This document shows positions 1-8,311 of a stretch of 61,929 bases of DNA, in pieces. Below the pieces are notes generated by a model that saw nothing but the letters and a program-made list of their open reading frames with translations, had not been told where the DNA came from and did no database searches. The position numbers and the translations under genes are program-made. Numbering within the stretch: the first letter of the stretch is position 1; the number at the start of each line of letters is the position of its first letter. The stretch is taken from assembly GCA_014801985.1 (NCBI GenBank), contig JAAVDD010000041.1, positions 1 to 61,929 of the forward strand. The letters are read 5' to 3'. This DNA is from Bacteroides sp. GTDB lineage: Bacteria > Bacteroidota > Bacteroidia > Bacteroidales > Muribaculaceae.

Positions 1-172
1 CATTGGTACGATATATTAGAGTTTGGCGACAATAATATAGTGCGTACTTTGTAGAATGCGCTGTATTTTAATTATTTTACTGCATTATTAACATCTCGAA
101 ATAAGTTTAAACAACTTCTTTTTATTCAAGTTTACAATTTATAAAAGAAATTGGAAACTTGGAATATTACAG

Positions 173-859
173 TTACAATTTTGATACTAACTTATATCCA
201 ATCCCTCTGACGTTTAAAAGATCGAGACATTCTGATTTTGAAATGTATTTTCTAATCTTATATATAAATCCGTGCAGACGATTGAGATTCATGTAGTCAT
301 CATTATGCCAGATGCGATACATTAATGTTTTAGCTTCCACCACCTCATTAGAATGACGGAACAATTCATCAATGATAATAGCTTCGATATGGGTCAGTTC
401 AATAGTTTCCCTTCCAATCTTGAGATGTTGCGAGGCAAAGTCAAGGGTGCTATTATTGACAGAGATAATCGTATTCTCCTGCTTTCCGTTACAATTGCGA
501 TTCAATAATGCTTTTATGCGCACCACGAGTTCAAGAATCTGGAATGGTTTTCTAAGATAGTCATTGGCTCCAAGTTCAAAACCTTTCACAACATCATCAA
601 GCGAGGTCCTGGCTGTCAGAAATAGAACCGGCACTCCCGGTGAGGTAAGACGGATAAGCCTCACCATCTCAAAACCATCCATCTTGGGCATCATTACATC
701 GGCAATGATTATATCAGGATTAGATTCCTTAAATAATTTAAGTCCAATCTCTCCATTCGAAGCACATACCACATCAAAACCCTCACGGGTCAAAGCATCT
801 TGCACTATAAAGGAAAGAGTCGAATCATCTTCCACAAGTAATAACTTATTTTTTCTCAT
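173..859 (-). CDS. OmpR-family response regulator
   Basis: Transcription factor of a two-component system. An N-terminal receiver domain (about residues 1-120) shows the acidic pocket (VEDD), the phospho-acceptor Asp in the IADVMMP stretch and the conserved Lys in LRKPF. The C-terminal half is a winged-helix OmpR/PhoB DNA-binding domain ending in RGIGYKLV. The open frame runs upstream to 913, but the receiver fold begins at MRKNKLLLVEDD, so I place the start at 859 (865 is equally possible). It overlaps the 3' end of the kinase gene by about 14 bp, so the two are translationally coupled and form one operon. The target is probably the divergent lipoprotein/barrel operon at 2285, given the direct repeats in the shared promoter region (inference). 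Confidence 0.93.
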   Translation of the reverse strand: MRKNKLLLVEDDSTLSFIVQDALTREGFDVVCASNGEIGLKLFKESNPDIIIADVMMPKMDGFEMVRLIRLTSPGVPVLFLTARTSLDDVVKGFELGANDYLRKPFQILELVVRIKALLNRNCNGKQENTIISVNNSTLDFASQHLKIGRETIELTHIEAIIIDELFRHSNEVVEAKTLMYRIWHNDDYMNLNRLHGFIYKIRKYISKSECLDLLNVRGIGYKLVSKL

Positions 860-2153
860 TTCCATTGAATTTGATGGTGAATTTTGTTCCGAGTCCGGGT
901 TTGCTTGTTGCAACTATGCTCCAGCCGAGCAGTTCAATAATCTGTTTGACATAGAACAAGCCGAGTCCGTAGCCGCCGACCTCATATCTGTTACCGGAGG
1001 AAACACGATAGAATTTGTCGAAAATAAATGGCAACTCAGTCTTCTCTATACCGATTCCATTATCAGCAATCACTATTGAATCCATATCCGACTTTATGTT
1101 AATAACGACCGAGTCGCCTGAATATTTGACAGCGTTATCCATCAGATTAGAAAGAACATTCCCAAGATGCAATGAATCTGTCATGACCGTCAGATTATCC
1201 GGAATATCAATCACAATTTTTATCTCTTTGTCAGCTTTCAGTTCAATCATTCTTGCCACTTCCTCTATGAGGCGTTTTAATGCAATCTGTTCAATGTTGA
1301 GTTTCATTGTCTTAAACCGTTCCATACTCATTGAAAGTATATTCTCGATCATGCCTGCCAAGAAACTTAATCGCTGCATTATGATTTTCAGAAATTGCTT
1401 ATTTCGAGCCTCGTCACTCTGGTCGTAATAACGAAGCATCGAATCCGCTGCCGAATAGGCCACAGCCACCGGAGTTTTCAGCTCATGGGTCATGTTGTGG
1501 GTGAAGTCATCTTTCATCTGCTCCAACTTCCTCATCTTATTGATTATCCCGGTCAGATATATTGCCATAAAAGAGAAGAGTAGTGTCAGAATCGTAAAAG
1601 GGATGATAATGCCCCATAGACGAATAAGAACATCTTTCTTCATCGGTGAGACGTACAGGGTATATTTTTTTGATGAAGATGGATTCAAACTATAAGATAG
1701 CTTCCACAGCTTGTTATGTTCCGATGGTTCTGAACCATTTTCAAATATAAATCCTTGTTGGGCCATAAGACCCTTACGATGCAATTCCTCTAAGAATATG
1801 CGATTCAGACTGCTATAATCAGTCTGCCACTCATTATCCTTGAATTCAAGGCCTACACGCAATAGGTCGGCAAGAGATATTTGCAAAGTATCCGCCTCTC
1901 CAGAGATGCCATCCCTCTGTTGAGCCCCTTCAACGAAATGATTTAGTCTTATGAATGATTGAGTTGCTTCCTCTCCCTCTTTCATGCGCCCAATCATTTC
2001 AAGAAGAAATGCGTTTTCAGCACATTCCCTCACGATAGCAGTAATCTGCGCTTTTTCATGCTGATATAATCTCAAAAGATTGTAAGAAGCGATAATTACG
2101 GCCGTAACAGTGAAGCTCAAAAGGAGAGTCATTACCAATTTTAGATGTTTCAT
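846..2153 (-). CDS. Sensor histidine kinase
   Basis: Membrane sensor kinase of 435 aa, partner of the overlapping response regulator. An N-terminal transmembrane helix (about 5-25), a periplasmic sensor region of about 150 residues with no recognised fold, and a second helix (about 180-205) precede the HisKA domain with the H-box MTHELKTPVA. The HATPase domain follows, with the N box (NLMDNAVKYS), G1 (DNGIGIE) and G2 (YGLGLFYVKQ). All catalytic motifs look intact. The gene is transcribed away from the lipoprotein/barrel genes at 2285-5355, and the 131-bp divergent gap carries three direct repeats. Such kinases in Bacteroidetes commonly sense envelope or small-molecule signals; the ligand is unknown. 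Confidence 0.93.
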   Translation of the reverse strand: MKHLKLVMTLLLSFTVTAVIIASYNLLRLYQHEKAQITAIVRECAENAFLLEMIGRMKEGEEATQSFIRLNHFVEGAQQRDGISGEADTLQISLADLLRVGLEFKDNEWQTDYSSLNRIFLEELHRKGLMAQQGFIFENGSEPSEHNKLWKLSYSLNPSSSKKYTLYVSPMKKDVLIRLWGIIIPFTILTLLFSFMAIYLTGIINKMRKLEQMKDDFTHNMTHELKTPVAVAYSAADSMLRYYDQSDEARNKQFLKIIMQRLSFLAGMIENILSMSMERFKTMKLNIEQIALKRLIEEVARMIELKADKEIKIVIDIPDNLTVMTDSLHLGNVLSNLMDNAVKYSGDSVVINIKSDMDSIVIADNGIGIEKTELPFIFDKFYRVSSGNRYEVGGYGLGLFYVKQIIELLGWSIVATSKPGLGTKFTIKFNGNEKK

Positions 2154-2192
2154 ATTGCTAAATTACTAAAAATCGTTGAAAAATACGCTTAA

Positions 2193-2233
2193 ACTAAGAC
2201 TAACTAAGACTAAAGGAGATTTGACTAAGACTA
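2193..2233. promoter_or_regulatory. Three direct repeats ACTAAGACTA, putative response-regulator operator
   Basis: Three exact copies of ACTAAGACTA start at 2193, 2203 and 2224, so they lie on one face of the helix at spacings of 10 and 21 bp. They sit between the divergent kinase (start 2153) and lipoprotein (start 2285) genes. OmpR/PhoB-family regulators bind tandem direct repeats of about 10-11 bp, so binding by the adjacent regulator is a reasonable inference. Confidence 0.6.
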
Positions 2234-2251
2234 TTGGATGTCTTTCCAATC

Positions 2252-2259
2252 TAACTTTG
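2252..2259 (+). promoter_or_regulatory. Bacteroidetes -7 box (TAACTTTG) for the lipoprotein/barrel operon
   Basis: TAACTTTG matches the Bacteroidetes -7 consensus TAnnTTTG and lies 25 bp upstream of the lipoprotein start. No TTG lies at the usual spacing upstream; instead the third ACTAAGACTA repeat ends 18 bp upstream of the box, which would fit activator-dependent initiation. Confidence 0.55.
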
Positions 2260-2284
2260 CAATGTAATAAAAAAATCAGTTGAT

Positions 2285-3028
2285 ATGAAACATCTTTTAT
2301 CAATCAGACTTCCCCTGACATTAATGATGATGGTGATATTTCTCACCGGATGTTCATCACCAAAGGGAATTGTGTTCGCAAACCGTGAATGGCATATAAG
2401 CGACTACTACGGACAAATAATCGATAGGGATACAACCTATCGGATGACATTTGGGAATGTCCTTATTCCCGACCCGTTAGTGATAGTATCTTCCTCAGAT
2501 TCGATTGCTAAATATCCAGGAATGGAGCGCTTTATTACTGATATATTGCATAAAGTGCATCTTGATAATGCAGAGATTCTTTTCTATGCACCTGAAATGC
2601 TTACAATGTTTGTAAGGTTGAAAGAAGATTTCCCACCTATGAAACCATCATCGATTTCTTCTCCTATGTCAGATGAAAGACCATTTACAATGTGGGTTCA
2701 GGAAGACGATGTGGAAAATTGGACAAGAAAGGCTTCCGAGATGTACACTTACACTTATTTCGATAAGGGGAGAAAGCAACTGCTTATTGTGGATTGCTTC
2801 AACTATGGAGATGAGCCTGTCGCTCAGATCATGGTGTTTCAATCAAAAAATAGAAGCACTGCGAAAATGAAAATACCGGAACGAATCAGGCGCGCCTACT
2901 GGTATAATAGGGATATGAAATACTTCATGCGCGATATAGAGTTCTGGTCTGCTCAGGTGAATTTCCACAGAAATATTGCTTTTGGAAACTACAAAATCGG
3001 TCAGGAACAAAAACTTAGAAGGAAATGA
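2285..3028 (+). CDS. Putative lipoprotein of unknown function
   Basis: 247-aa exported protein. The N terminus is a signal peptide ending in a lipobox-like FLTGCSS, so it is probably a lipoprotein. I recognise no domain. The mature part is rich in aromatic and charged residues and has a C-terminal basic tail. Its stop overlaps the start of the following barrel gene (ATGA at 3025-3028), so the two are translationally coupled and likely act together at the outer membrane. The placement, a small exported protein paired with a CarboxypepD_reg-like barrel, mirrors the GLPGLI/barrel pair at 10-13.5 kb, but I see no GLPGLI motif here. It lies divergent from a two-component system that probably controls it. 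Confidence 0.8.
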   Translation: MKHLLSIRLPLTLMMMVIFLTGCSSPKGIVFANREWHISDYYGQIIDRDTTYRMTFGNVLIPDPLVIVSSSDSIAKYPGMERFITDILHKVHLDNAEILFYAPEMLTMFVRLKEDFPPMKPSSISSPMSDERPFTMWVQEDDVENWTRKASEMYTYTYFDKGRKQLLIVDCFNYGDEPVAQIMVFQSKNRSTAKMKIPERIRRAYWYNRDMKYFMRDIEFWSAQVNFHRNIAFGNYKIGQEQKLRRK

Positions 3029-5355
3029 AACGTAAACTTATATTTATGGGCATTATAATAGGCTCATTTCTATCCGTATGCCCAAAGGAGATTGAGGGGG
3101 TCGTTTTGAATTCAGATTCTGTTCCAATTGAATTAGCCAATATTGCAGCTTTTGCAAACGACTCATTAGTCGGAGGAGGAGTCACTGACTCAGACGGATT
3201 TTTCAGAATAGAGGTTGGCGCGGATTGTAATAGACTGCGGGTATCTTGTGTAGGTTATGATGAGATTATCCGTTCACCTGTCAATACCGATATGGGTCAT
3301 ATTATCCTGAAACAAAATTCTACTACGCTAAAGGAAGTCGTAGTAAAAGCTCCGCTTATTACAAGGGAAGCCGATAGGATTGTGCTTAATGTTGCTGCCA
3401 ATCCAAAGTCGGCCAATAAAAATGTGCAAGAACTATTGAAAACCGCTCCCGGAGTCTGGGCAGATGATAAAGACCTTTCAATTTATGGTAAGAATAATGT
3501 TGCCGTATATATAGACGATCATAAAGTCAATTTAAGTGGTGTTGAGTTAATGAACTACCTCAAGACGGTTCAATCTTCATCTATCGGCACAATAGAGATT
3601 CTGCCTCAAGGAGGGGCTGAATACAGTGCAAATTATACCGGAGGCGTAATTCTTATTAAGTTGAAACGAAGTCTTGTAGATGGAGTTTCGGGAGCTGTTG
3701 GCCTCAGTTATACCATCGGTAAATACAAGCAATGGATCAATCCCTTTGTTAACTTAGGACTACATTCAGGCAAATGGACTTTCAATTTTAACGGAAGTTT
3801 AAATGGTTGTCCATCTGAACGAAGTACCGGATATAATGATTACTACAACAGCTCGATTTCCCAAACAATGAATAATACCACCAGCTTTAGAAGCAAAGCC
3901 TTGCAGGGCAATGCAATGGTCGGTATATTCTATGAACCTACAGATCGTGATAAGCTTGGATTGCAATTAGATTATAATTATAGCACTACTCATAAAACAA
4001 ACATCTCACGTACTCTGACCACGGGAGAAGGGATAGATGCGACCACCGACGGAATATATAAAAACAAGGAGATCTTCCATAACCTCAATGCAGCATTGAA
4101 CTGGAAACATGACCTTGATGAAGAAGGGTCGGAATTAAAACTTATTGCAAACTATAACCACCAATCTTCTTCTGTGGGAGAAAACAATGAGATGAAATGG
4201 AGCTATACTTCCAATGACTCCTTATATTCAACAGACAATCGAAACCTATACAATATTCTTACTGCTGATTTTTCACTCAAAAAGGTGTTTAATCCTAAAT
4301 GGACACTTAATGCAGGGTCAAAATTCACTCATAATGGCGTGAACAATCGATCACAACACTTCTATCTGAAAAAAAACATGTGGTTGTCTAATCCCGGTTA
4401 TGACTTTGACGACAATTATCATGAGAATATCGCGGCCCTTTATGTCACAACTAATGGAAATGCCGGTAGATGGAAATTCAAAGCCGGTTTTCGTGGGGAG
4501 TATTATAATACGGGTGGGTTCATGAAGAAACAGAACAGGTGTGATATTTTTCCTAATGCAAACATTGGGTTTGACATTACGGAGAATGGGAGATATAACG
4601 TGACGCTTGGTTACTATCGAAATATATCTCGCCCTTCATTTAAATCACTCAATCCTATAGTGATACAGAACACGGATTATTATTATTCCATGGGAAATCC
4701 TGAGTTGACTCCATGTTATACAAATTCAATGAGTCTTGCGTTTATCCTTGATCGCCGTTTCACGATTGCCATGGGCTTTAGTGAAACTAAAAATCCCATA
4801 AGGCAGACTATCATTTCCAAACCGGACTATCCGGAAAGAATGTATCTGACTTGGGCAAATATGGGAAAGGAGAGACAGGGATATATTCATGCGGATGGCT
4901 TCATTAACATTACCCAATGGTGGAATCTCTATGCAAGTGCAACTTATTGTTTTGTGTCGCAACAGCTTGTCGATTCAGATCCCTTCGATAATTTTGGGTT
5001 CCTGCAAATAATAGGAAGCACATACTTCAATCTTCCATGGGAATTAAACCTATCTGTGTCATGTTTCTATAACACGAAACGAAAACAGGGGAGTCTTACC
5101 ATATATCCAATGCTTTTCGTCACGCCCAGAATTGAGAAGCAGTTGGGCAAGCAGTGGACTATCTCACTCAGTGCTGAGGATATGCTGCAGCGAATCTCCC
5201 GGTTTAAAACCACCTCGAATGGATATGACGTTATATCCTCCTCAAAATCTCATATTGCTGTTAATCTTGGTATCACATACAAATTCAGCTCCGGAAAGGG
5301 ATTCCGGTCCCCACGAATTGAAAAGAATATAGATAATTCAAGATTCAGCATGTAA
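3025..5355 (+). CDS. Outer-membrane beta-barrel protein with carboxypeptidase-regulatory-like N domain
   Basis: 776-aa outer-membrane protein. After a signal peptide comes a carboxypeptidase-regulatory-like beta-sandwich (about 24-105, with DSDGFFRI), then a plug-like region (about 110-215, with LKTAPGVW and GGVILIKLKR), then a long beta-barrel (OMP_b-brl_3 type) with alternating aromatic/polar strands. It resembles TonB-linked receptors, but the substrate cannot be deduced and there is no SusD partner. It is translationally coupled to the preceding lipoprotein gene. Its final residue is Met, not the usual terminal Phe; the last strand (about 755-765) is followed by a short polar tail. Likely role: uptake or export of a small molecule or peptide under control of the divergent two-component system (inference). 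Confidence 0.88.
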   Translation: MKRKLIFMGIIIGSFLSVCPKEIEGVVLNSDSVPIELANIAAFANDSLVGGGVTDSDGFFRIEVGADCNRLRVSCVGYDEIIRSPVNTDMGHIILKQNSTTLKEVVVKAPLITREADRIVLNVAANPKSANKNVQELLKTAPGVWADDKDLSIYGKNNVAVYIDDHKVNLSGVELMNYLKTVQSSSIGTIEILPQGGAEYSANYTGGVILIKLKRSLVDGVSGAVGLSYTIGKYKQWINPFVNLGLHSGKWTFNFNGSLNGCPSERSTGYNDYYNSSISQTMNNTTSFRSKALQGNAMVGIFYEPTDRDKLGLQLDYNYSTTHKTNISRTLTTGEGIDATTDGIYKNKEIFHNLNAALNWKHDLDEEGSELKLIANYNHQSSSVGENNEMKWSYTSNDSLYSTDNRNLYNILTADFSLKKVFNPKWTLNAGSKFTHNGVNNRSQHFYLKKNMWLSNPGYDFDDNYHENIAALYVTTNGNAGRWKFKAGFRGEYYNTGGFMKKQNRCDIFPNANIGFDITENGRYNVTLGYYRNISRPSFKSLNPIVIQNTDYYYSMGNPELTPCYTNSMSLAFILDRRFTIAMGFSETKNPIRQTIISKPDYPERMYLTWANMGKERQGYIHADGFINITQWWNLYASATYCFVSQQLVDSDPFDNFGFLQIIGSTYFNLPWELNLSVSCFYNTKRKQGSLTIYPMLFVTPRIEKQLGKQWTISLSAEDMLQRISRFKTTSNGYDVISSSKSHIAVNLGITYKFSSGKGFRSPRIEKNIDNSRFSM

Positions 5356-5493
5356 TGAAAAGAATATAAATTAATTCCTTTAGTAGCTACTTATGCACTT
5401 TAGGCTTATTATTCGTTAATATATGAAAGTATATGACGGATGATAAGCCATCTTAATTGTGTATTTGTGCATTATTAATATTAATTAACAAAA

Positions 5494-5528
5494 TTGGGGG
5501 GGGTAAAAGTGAAATTTTATTATTTTTG
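5494..5528 (+). promoter_or_regulatory. Promoter-like TTG ... TATTTTTG with a G8 tract in the spacer
   Basis: TATTTTTG at 5521-5528 fits the TAnnTTTG -7 consensus. A TTG at 5494-5496 runs straight into a homopolymer of eight G (5496-5503). The distance between the TTG and the -7 box is 24 nt instead of the usual 19 or so, and the excess is about the size of the G tract. It lies 48 bp upstream of the secreted esterase gene. Confidence 0.45.
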
Positions 5529-5575
5529 CATATGATTGTAAACCCAATAGTTTATATAAGCTTATCATTACTTTT

Positions 5576-6730
5576 ATGAAAAAAATAATTCCATCGTTTG
5601 TGATTCTGATGCTCGCTGCAAGTGGTGTGGGAGCTCAGGAAATTGCGAGAGTCGAATACAAGGAGTTCGATTCTCCATTGTTCCCGTTCAAACGACCGGT
5701 CCTCATCTACACTCCTGAGGTCTATGATGAAGTCATAGAGACTGATTATGATGTAATCTATGTTTTCGACTCACAGGCAAGATCCAATTTTGATATGGTG
5801 CAGTCGCTCCTTCACTATGCTATTCAACAGCCTCATAACGACCGTGGCTATATAGTAGTAGGTGTTACGAGTCCGACTCACTGGGAAATAGAGTATAACA
5901 GAAATAATGATTTCCTGCCGACACCGCAACACTGGTCGATGACTTCCCCTTACTGTGGAAGCGTGGATAAATTCAAGCAATTCCTTAAGGAGGAGCTAAT
6001 GCCATACATCGATTCCAACTATCGCACTTCCGGTCGGAATGCAGGAATAGGACATTCTTTAGGCGCATCGTTTGTGATAGATGCAATGACACAGGATGAT
6101 ATGTTTGACGATATCATCGCCATTTCACCGAATATGGTTTGGGATGATGATTATTACGCCAATATGATCAAGAATTTCGATTTTGCCGGAAGTCGCCCAC
6201 GTTTCATTGCATTGACAATGGGTAAAGAAGGACTTGATACTGATACATTGTATCAATTCCCAAAGAGCTGGAGGGAAAGTTGGAACAACACAAAGGCTTT
6301 CCTGGACTCTATTACTATTCCTGATCACATTACTCTTGAAATACTTGATTTTCCTGATTATGACCACTCCGAGATAGTATTGCAGTCTCATCTAAAAGCC
6401 CTTAAAGATTATGCAAACTATCGTTATACCCCTGTATTTATTGACGACAAGCTTTACCCTGTGCATATTGAGCTTGCGGGCTCGACTGTTGACGGTGACG
6501 TATATATCACAGGCAATCAGCCCGCACTTGCCGATTGGAATCCGGAAGGAGTGAAGATGCAGGTGCTGAATGATACCACAAGAGTAATTGATCTCAATTT
6601 GCGTCTTCCGGCAGAATTTAAGTTTACCAAAGGAAGTTGGGATTATCAATACTTCATAAAGAATGGGGATCCGGGAAATCAGCGAATTTCATCTCCCCAA
6701 AAGACTGTAAAACATTATAAGACTCATTAA
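5576..6730 (+). CDS. Secreted alpha/beta-hydrolase esterase with C-terminal CBM20-like domain
   Basis: 384-aa exported hydrolase. A signal peptide (about 1-20, ending GVGAQE) is followed by an esterase domain of the Fes/IroE/esterase-D type (about 25-285). The nucleophile Ser is in GIGHSLGAS and a likely catalytic His is in DYDHSEI. The last 95 residues look like a beta-sandwich starch-binding-type (CBM20/E-set) fold: VYITGNQPALADWNP followed by LPAEFKFTKGSW matches the family's GNxxxLGxWxP and FKF pattern. Relatives cleave ester bonds in siderophores, feruloylated glycans or similar. It is monocistronic or followed after 27 bp by the DUF3667 gene. The G8 tract in its promoter region suggests possible on/off variation. 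Confidence 0.85.
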   Translation: MKKIIPSFVILMLAASGVGAQEIARVEYKEFDSPLFPFKRPVLIYTPEVYDEVIETDYDVIYVFDSQARSNFDMVQSLLHYAIQQPHNDRGYIVVGVTSPTHWEIEYNRNNDFLPTPQHWSMTSPYCGSVDKFKQFLKEELMPYIDSNYRTSGRNAGIGHSLGASFVIDAMTQDDMFDDIIAISPNMVWDDDYYANMIKNFDFAGSRPRFIALTMGKEGLDTDTLYQFPKSWRESWNNTKAFLDSITIPDHITLEILDFPDYDHSEIVLQSHLKALKDYANYRYTPVFIDDKLYPVHIELAGSTVDGDVYITGNQPALADWNPEGVKMQVLNDTTRVIDLNLRLPAEFKFTKGSWDYQYFIKNGDPGNQRISSPQKTVKHYKTH

Positions 6731-6757
6731 GTCTCAAGACAGAGATCTTAACTTGTC

Positions 6758-7537
6758 ATGACTGAATCATCGGAGAACAAAAAGACTATTATCAAGTGCA
6801 GGAACTGCGGATGTTCCTGCACTTCAAACTATTGTCCTGACTGCGGTCAGTCGGTTAAGGAGAAGAGGCTGGAGAACAAGACTTTCTTTATCGGGCTTCT
6901 GTCTGGACTGACGCGCATCAATCAAGGTTTCTTATATACGGCGTGGCAACTTCTTATTCATCCATGGAAAGTAATACGCGACTATATACAGTGTCGTCGG
7001 GTAAGATATGTTACGCCGATCTCGATGCTTATAGTCGTATGCTTCATCAGCGCGTTTGTTTCAGGACTTATACCATCCGAGCCTGATGGTGTGGTTGAAG
7101 ACACCGGCACCGGTCAGGTTGGTTTCATATATAAAATGATATTGACGATTGCGGACTTCATCATGAACAATATGGTAGTCCGTAATCTGACAATTTATAT
7201 TCCTGCAGTGTTGGCGATACCGATTGTATATTGGAAAGTCGGGGCAAGGAAATATAATATTGCCGAATATTTTGCTGCGATGATCTACATGACCTCATCA
7301 ATTTTGCTTTTCGGCATTCTTATAAGCCCTCTGGCGATTTTATCCGAATCTTGGTATTCCGGATTGGAAATAGTCTATTCCATTCTTATTTGTTCCATGA
7401 GCATGTATAAAGCCTTTCCCGTCGGTTCGATGAAAAAGCGTACCGGATTTTTTATTTCATATCTGATTATATCCCTGTTGATCTATCTGTTGATTATTCT
7501 TGGGATTCTCGGACTGTCCGTATCAAGTTTTTCCTAA
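6758..7537 (+). CDS. DUF3667 family membrane protein with zinc ribbon
   Basis: 259-aa inner-membrane protein. A short N-terminal zinc ribbon (CRNCG ... CPDCG, about residues 14-31) precedes the family-typical amphipathic segment around GFLYTAWQLLIHPWKVI, then about five hydrophobic helices reaching the C terminus. The architecture matches DUF3667, a Bacteroidetes family of unknown function. It starts 27 bp after the esterase stop and may be cotranscribed with it. No catalytic residues are evident apart from the four metal-binding Cys. Confidence 0.8.
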   Translation: MTESSENKKTIIKCRNCGCSCTSNYCPDCGQSVKEKRLENKTFFIGLLSGLTRINQGFLYTAWQLLIHPWKVIRDYIQCRRVRYVTPISMLIVVCFISAFVSGLIPSEPDGVVEDTGTGQVGFIYKMILTIADFIMNNMVVRNLTIYIPAVLAIPIVYWKVGARKYNIAEYFAAMIYMTSSILLFGILISPLAILSESWYSGLEIVYSILICSMSMYKAFPVGSMKKRTGFFISYLIISLLIYLLIILGILGLSVSSFS

Positions 7538-7614
7538 GTATAATGATTCACTTGAAATATATTCTCAATTCTCTCGTTCAAAATATATTTCATCTAATTA
7601 GAATATTTTGAGTT

Positions 7615-7788
7615 ATGAATGTTCCATGGTATTATTTTATCCTATATGTTGTAATAGGATCCTTGTTACTTTTCTTATTCGATAAGTTCAGTATTATTAA
7701 ATCGAAGCCATTACGCTATTTTATAGTCATTTTCGTTTATACTTTCATCTGTTGGGTTGTATTCGATCTCATCTTTACTCCTAAATAG
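7615..7788 (+). CDS. Small two-helix membrane protein (57 aa), hypothetical
   Basis: An ATG at 7615 opens a 57-codon frame ending TAG at 7786-7788. The product has two strongly hydrophobic stretches (about 5-19 and 36-52) separated by a short basic segment (DKFSIIKSKPLR), the pattern of a two-helix inner-membrane miniprotein. It lies 77 bp after the DUF3667 gene on the same strand and is followed by a good hairpin at 7866-7897, which makes it a plausible last gene of that transcript. No homology is recognised; short length and AT-rich composition limit certainty. Confidence 0.5.
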   Translation: MNVPWYYFILYVVIGSLLLFLFDKFSIIKSKPLRYFIVIFVYTFICWVVFDLIFTPK

Positions 7789-7865
7789 GGTATTCAGGAT
7801 ATACATCTACTCATTTTTCTTATCGCTATTTTGCCTTTTTGTAGGTGAGAAGTAGGAGATTTCAT

Positions 7866-7897
7866 CGCGATTGATAATGTATTCGTTATCAATCGCG
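7866..7897 (+). terminator. Hairpin terminator downstream of the 57-aa ORF
   Basis: Perfect 12-bp inverted repeat CGCGATTGATAA / TTATCAATCGCG with an 8-nt loop, followed by CTTTCTATATATT. It closes the esterase-DUF3667-small ORF segment. Confidence 0.7.
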
Positions 7898-7941
7898 CTT
7901 TCTATATATTATCCTTAATTAATGCGAAATGTTTAAAATGG

Positions 7942-8216
7942 GTTTACTTTTAAACCAAATTAAGAAATATTTTGGTCAAGGAAATTTTTGATTACTCTTT
8001 GTACTAAGATAAGTAAGTTTTAAAAATTAGTTAATATCATCAAATAAGTGAGTAAAGTCTCAGGCCAATGTTCTTTTTGCTTTTGAGCGGTCTCTTTGCC
8101 TCTCTCTGAGTTGCATAGCCCGCTATGCTCCTTCATCCGCGAGCCAAATAGCCTCGCTCAAGATTCAAAAATAACTATTGGCTAATTTCTCAAACTTACT
8201 TAATTTAAAAGTAAAC
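7942..8216. repeat. Outer inverted repeat enclosing the MITE-like element
   Basis: A perfect 13-bp inverted repeat, GTTTACTTTTAAA at 7942-7954 and TTTAAAAGTAAAC at 8204-8216, flanks the hairpin element at 8010-8202. The right copy abuts the element; the left copy lies 55 bp outside it. This could be an older element interrupted by the inner one, or chance in AT-rich DNA. No coding potential was seen in the flanks. Confidence 0.45.
8010..8202. mobile_element. MITE-like element with 21-bp terminal inverted repeats
   Basis: 193-bp non-coding unit. Its ends are inverted repeats (8010-8030 and 8182-8202) with TAAGTAAGTTT / AAACTTACTTA perfect at the tips and two mismatches over 21 bp. The inversion continues inwards imperfectly (GGCCAATGTTCTTTTTGC against ATAACTATTGGC; GAGCGGT against CTCGCTC), so a transcript would fold into one long hairpin with GCATAGC/GCTATGC near its apex. 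The left 87 bp recur at 15805-15891 in the same orientation with 81 of 87 positions identical. No transposase is nearby, so a non-autonomous element is the best description. Confidence 0.6.
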
Positions 8217-8257
8217 ACACTCTAAAATTAAATACTTTAACACTAATTAACTATTAG

Positions 8258-8275
8258 TTATAGTTATAACTATAA
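8258..8275. promoter_or_regulatory. 18-bp palindrome, putative BlaI-family operator
   Basis: TTATAGTTATAACTATAA is a perfect palindrome placed 11 bp upstream of the -7 box of the blaI-like gene. BlaI/MecI repressors bind such dyads as dimers and commonly autoregulate, so this is the likely operator. Confidence 0.55.
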
Positions 8276-8285
8276 AATTTAGTTG

Positions 8286-8293
8286 TAACTTTG
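8286..8293 (+). promoter_or_regulatory. -7 box (TAACTTTG) of the blaI/M56 operon
   Basis: TAACTTTG matches the Bacteroidetes -7 consensus and lies 18 bp upstream of the regulator start, just after the 18-bp palindrome. Confidence 0.6.
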
Positions 8294-8311
8294 CAATATA
8301 AATTTTGAAAT

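Noticed and set aside
2193..2233. Direct repeats as a CRISPR remnant
   Set aside because: Repeats are 10 bp and phased on the helix with no spacers; they fit an operator, not a CRISPR array.
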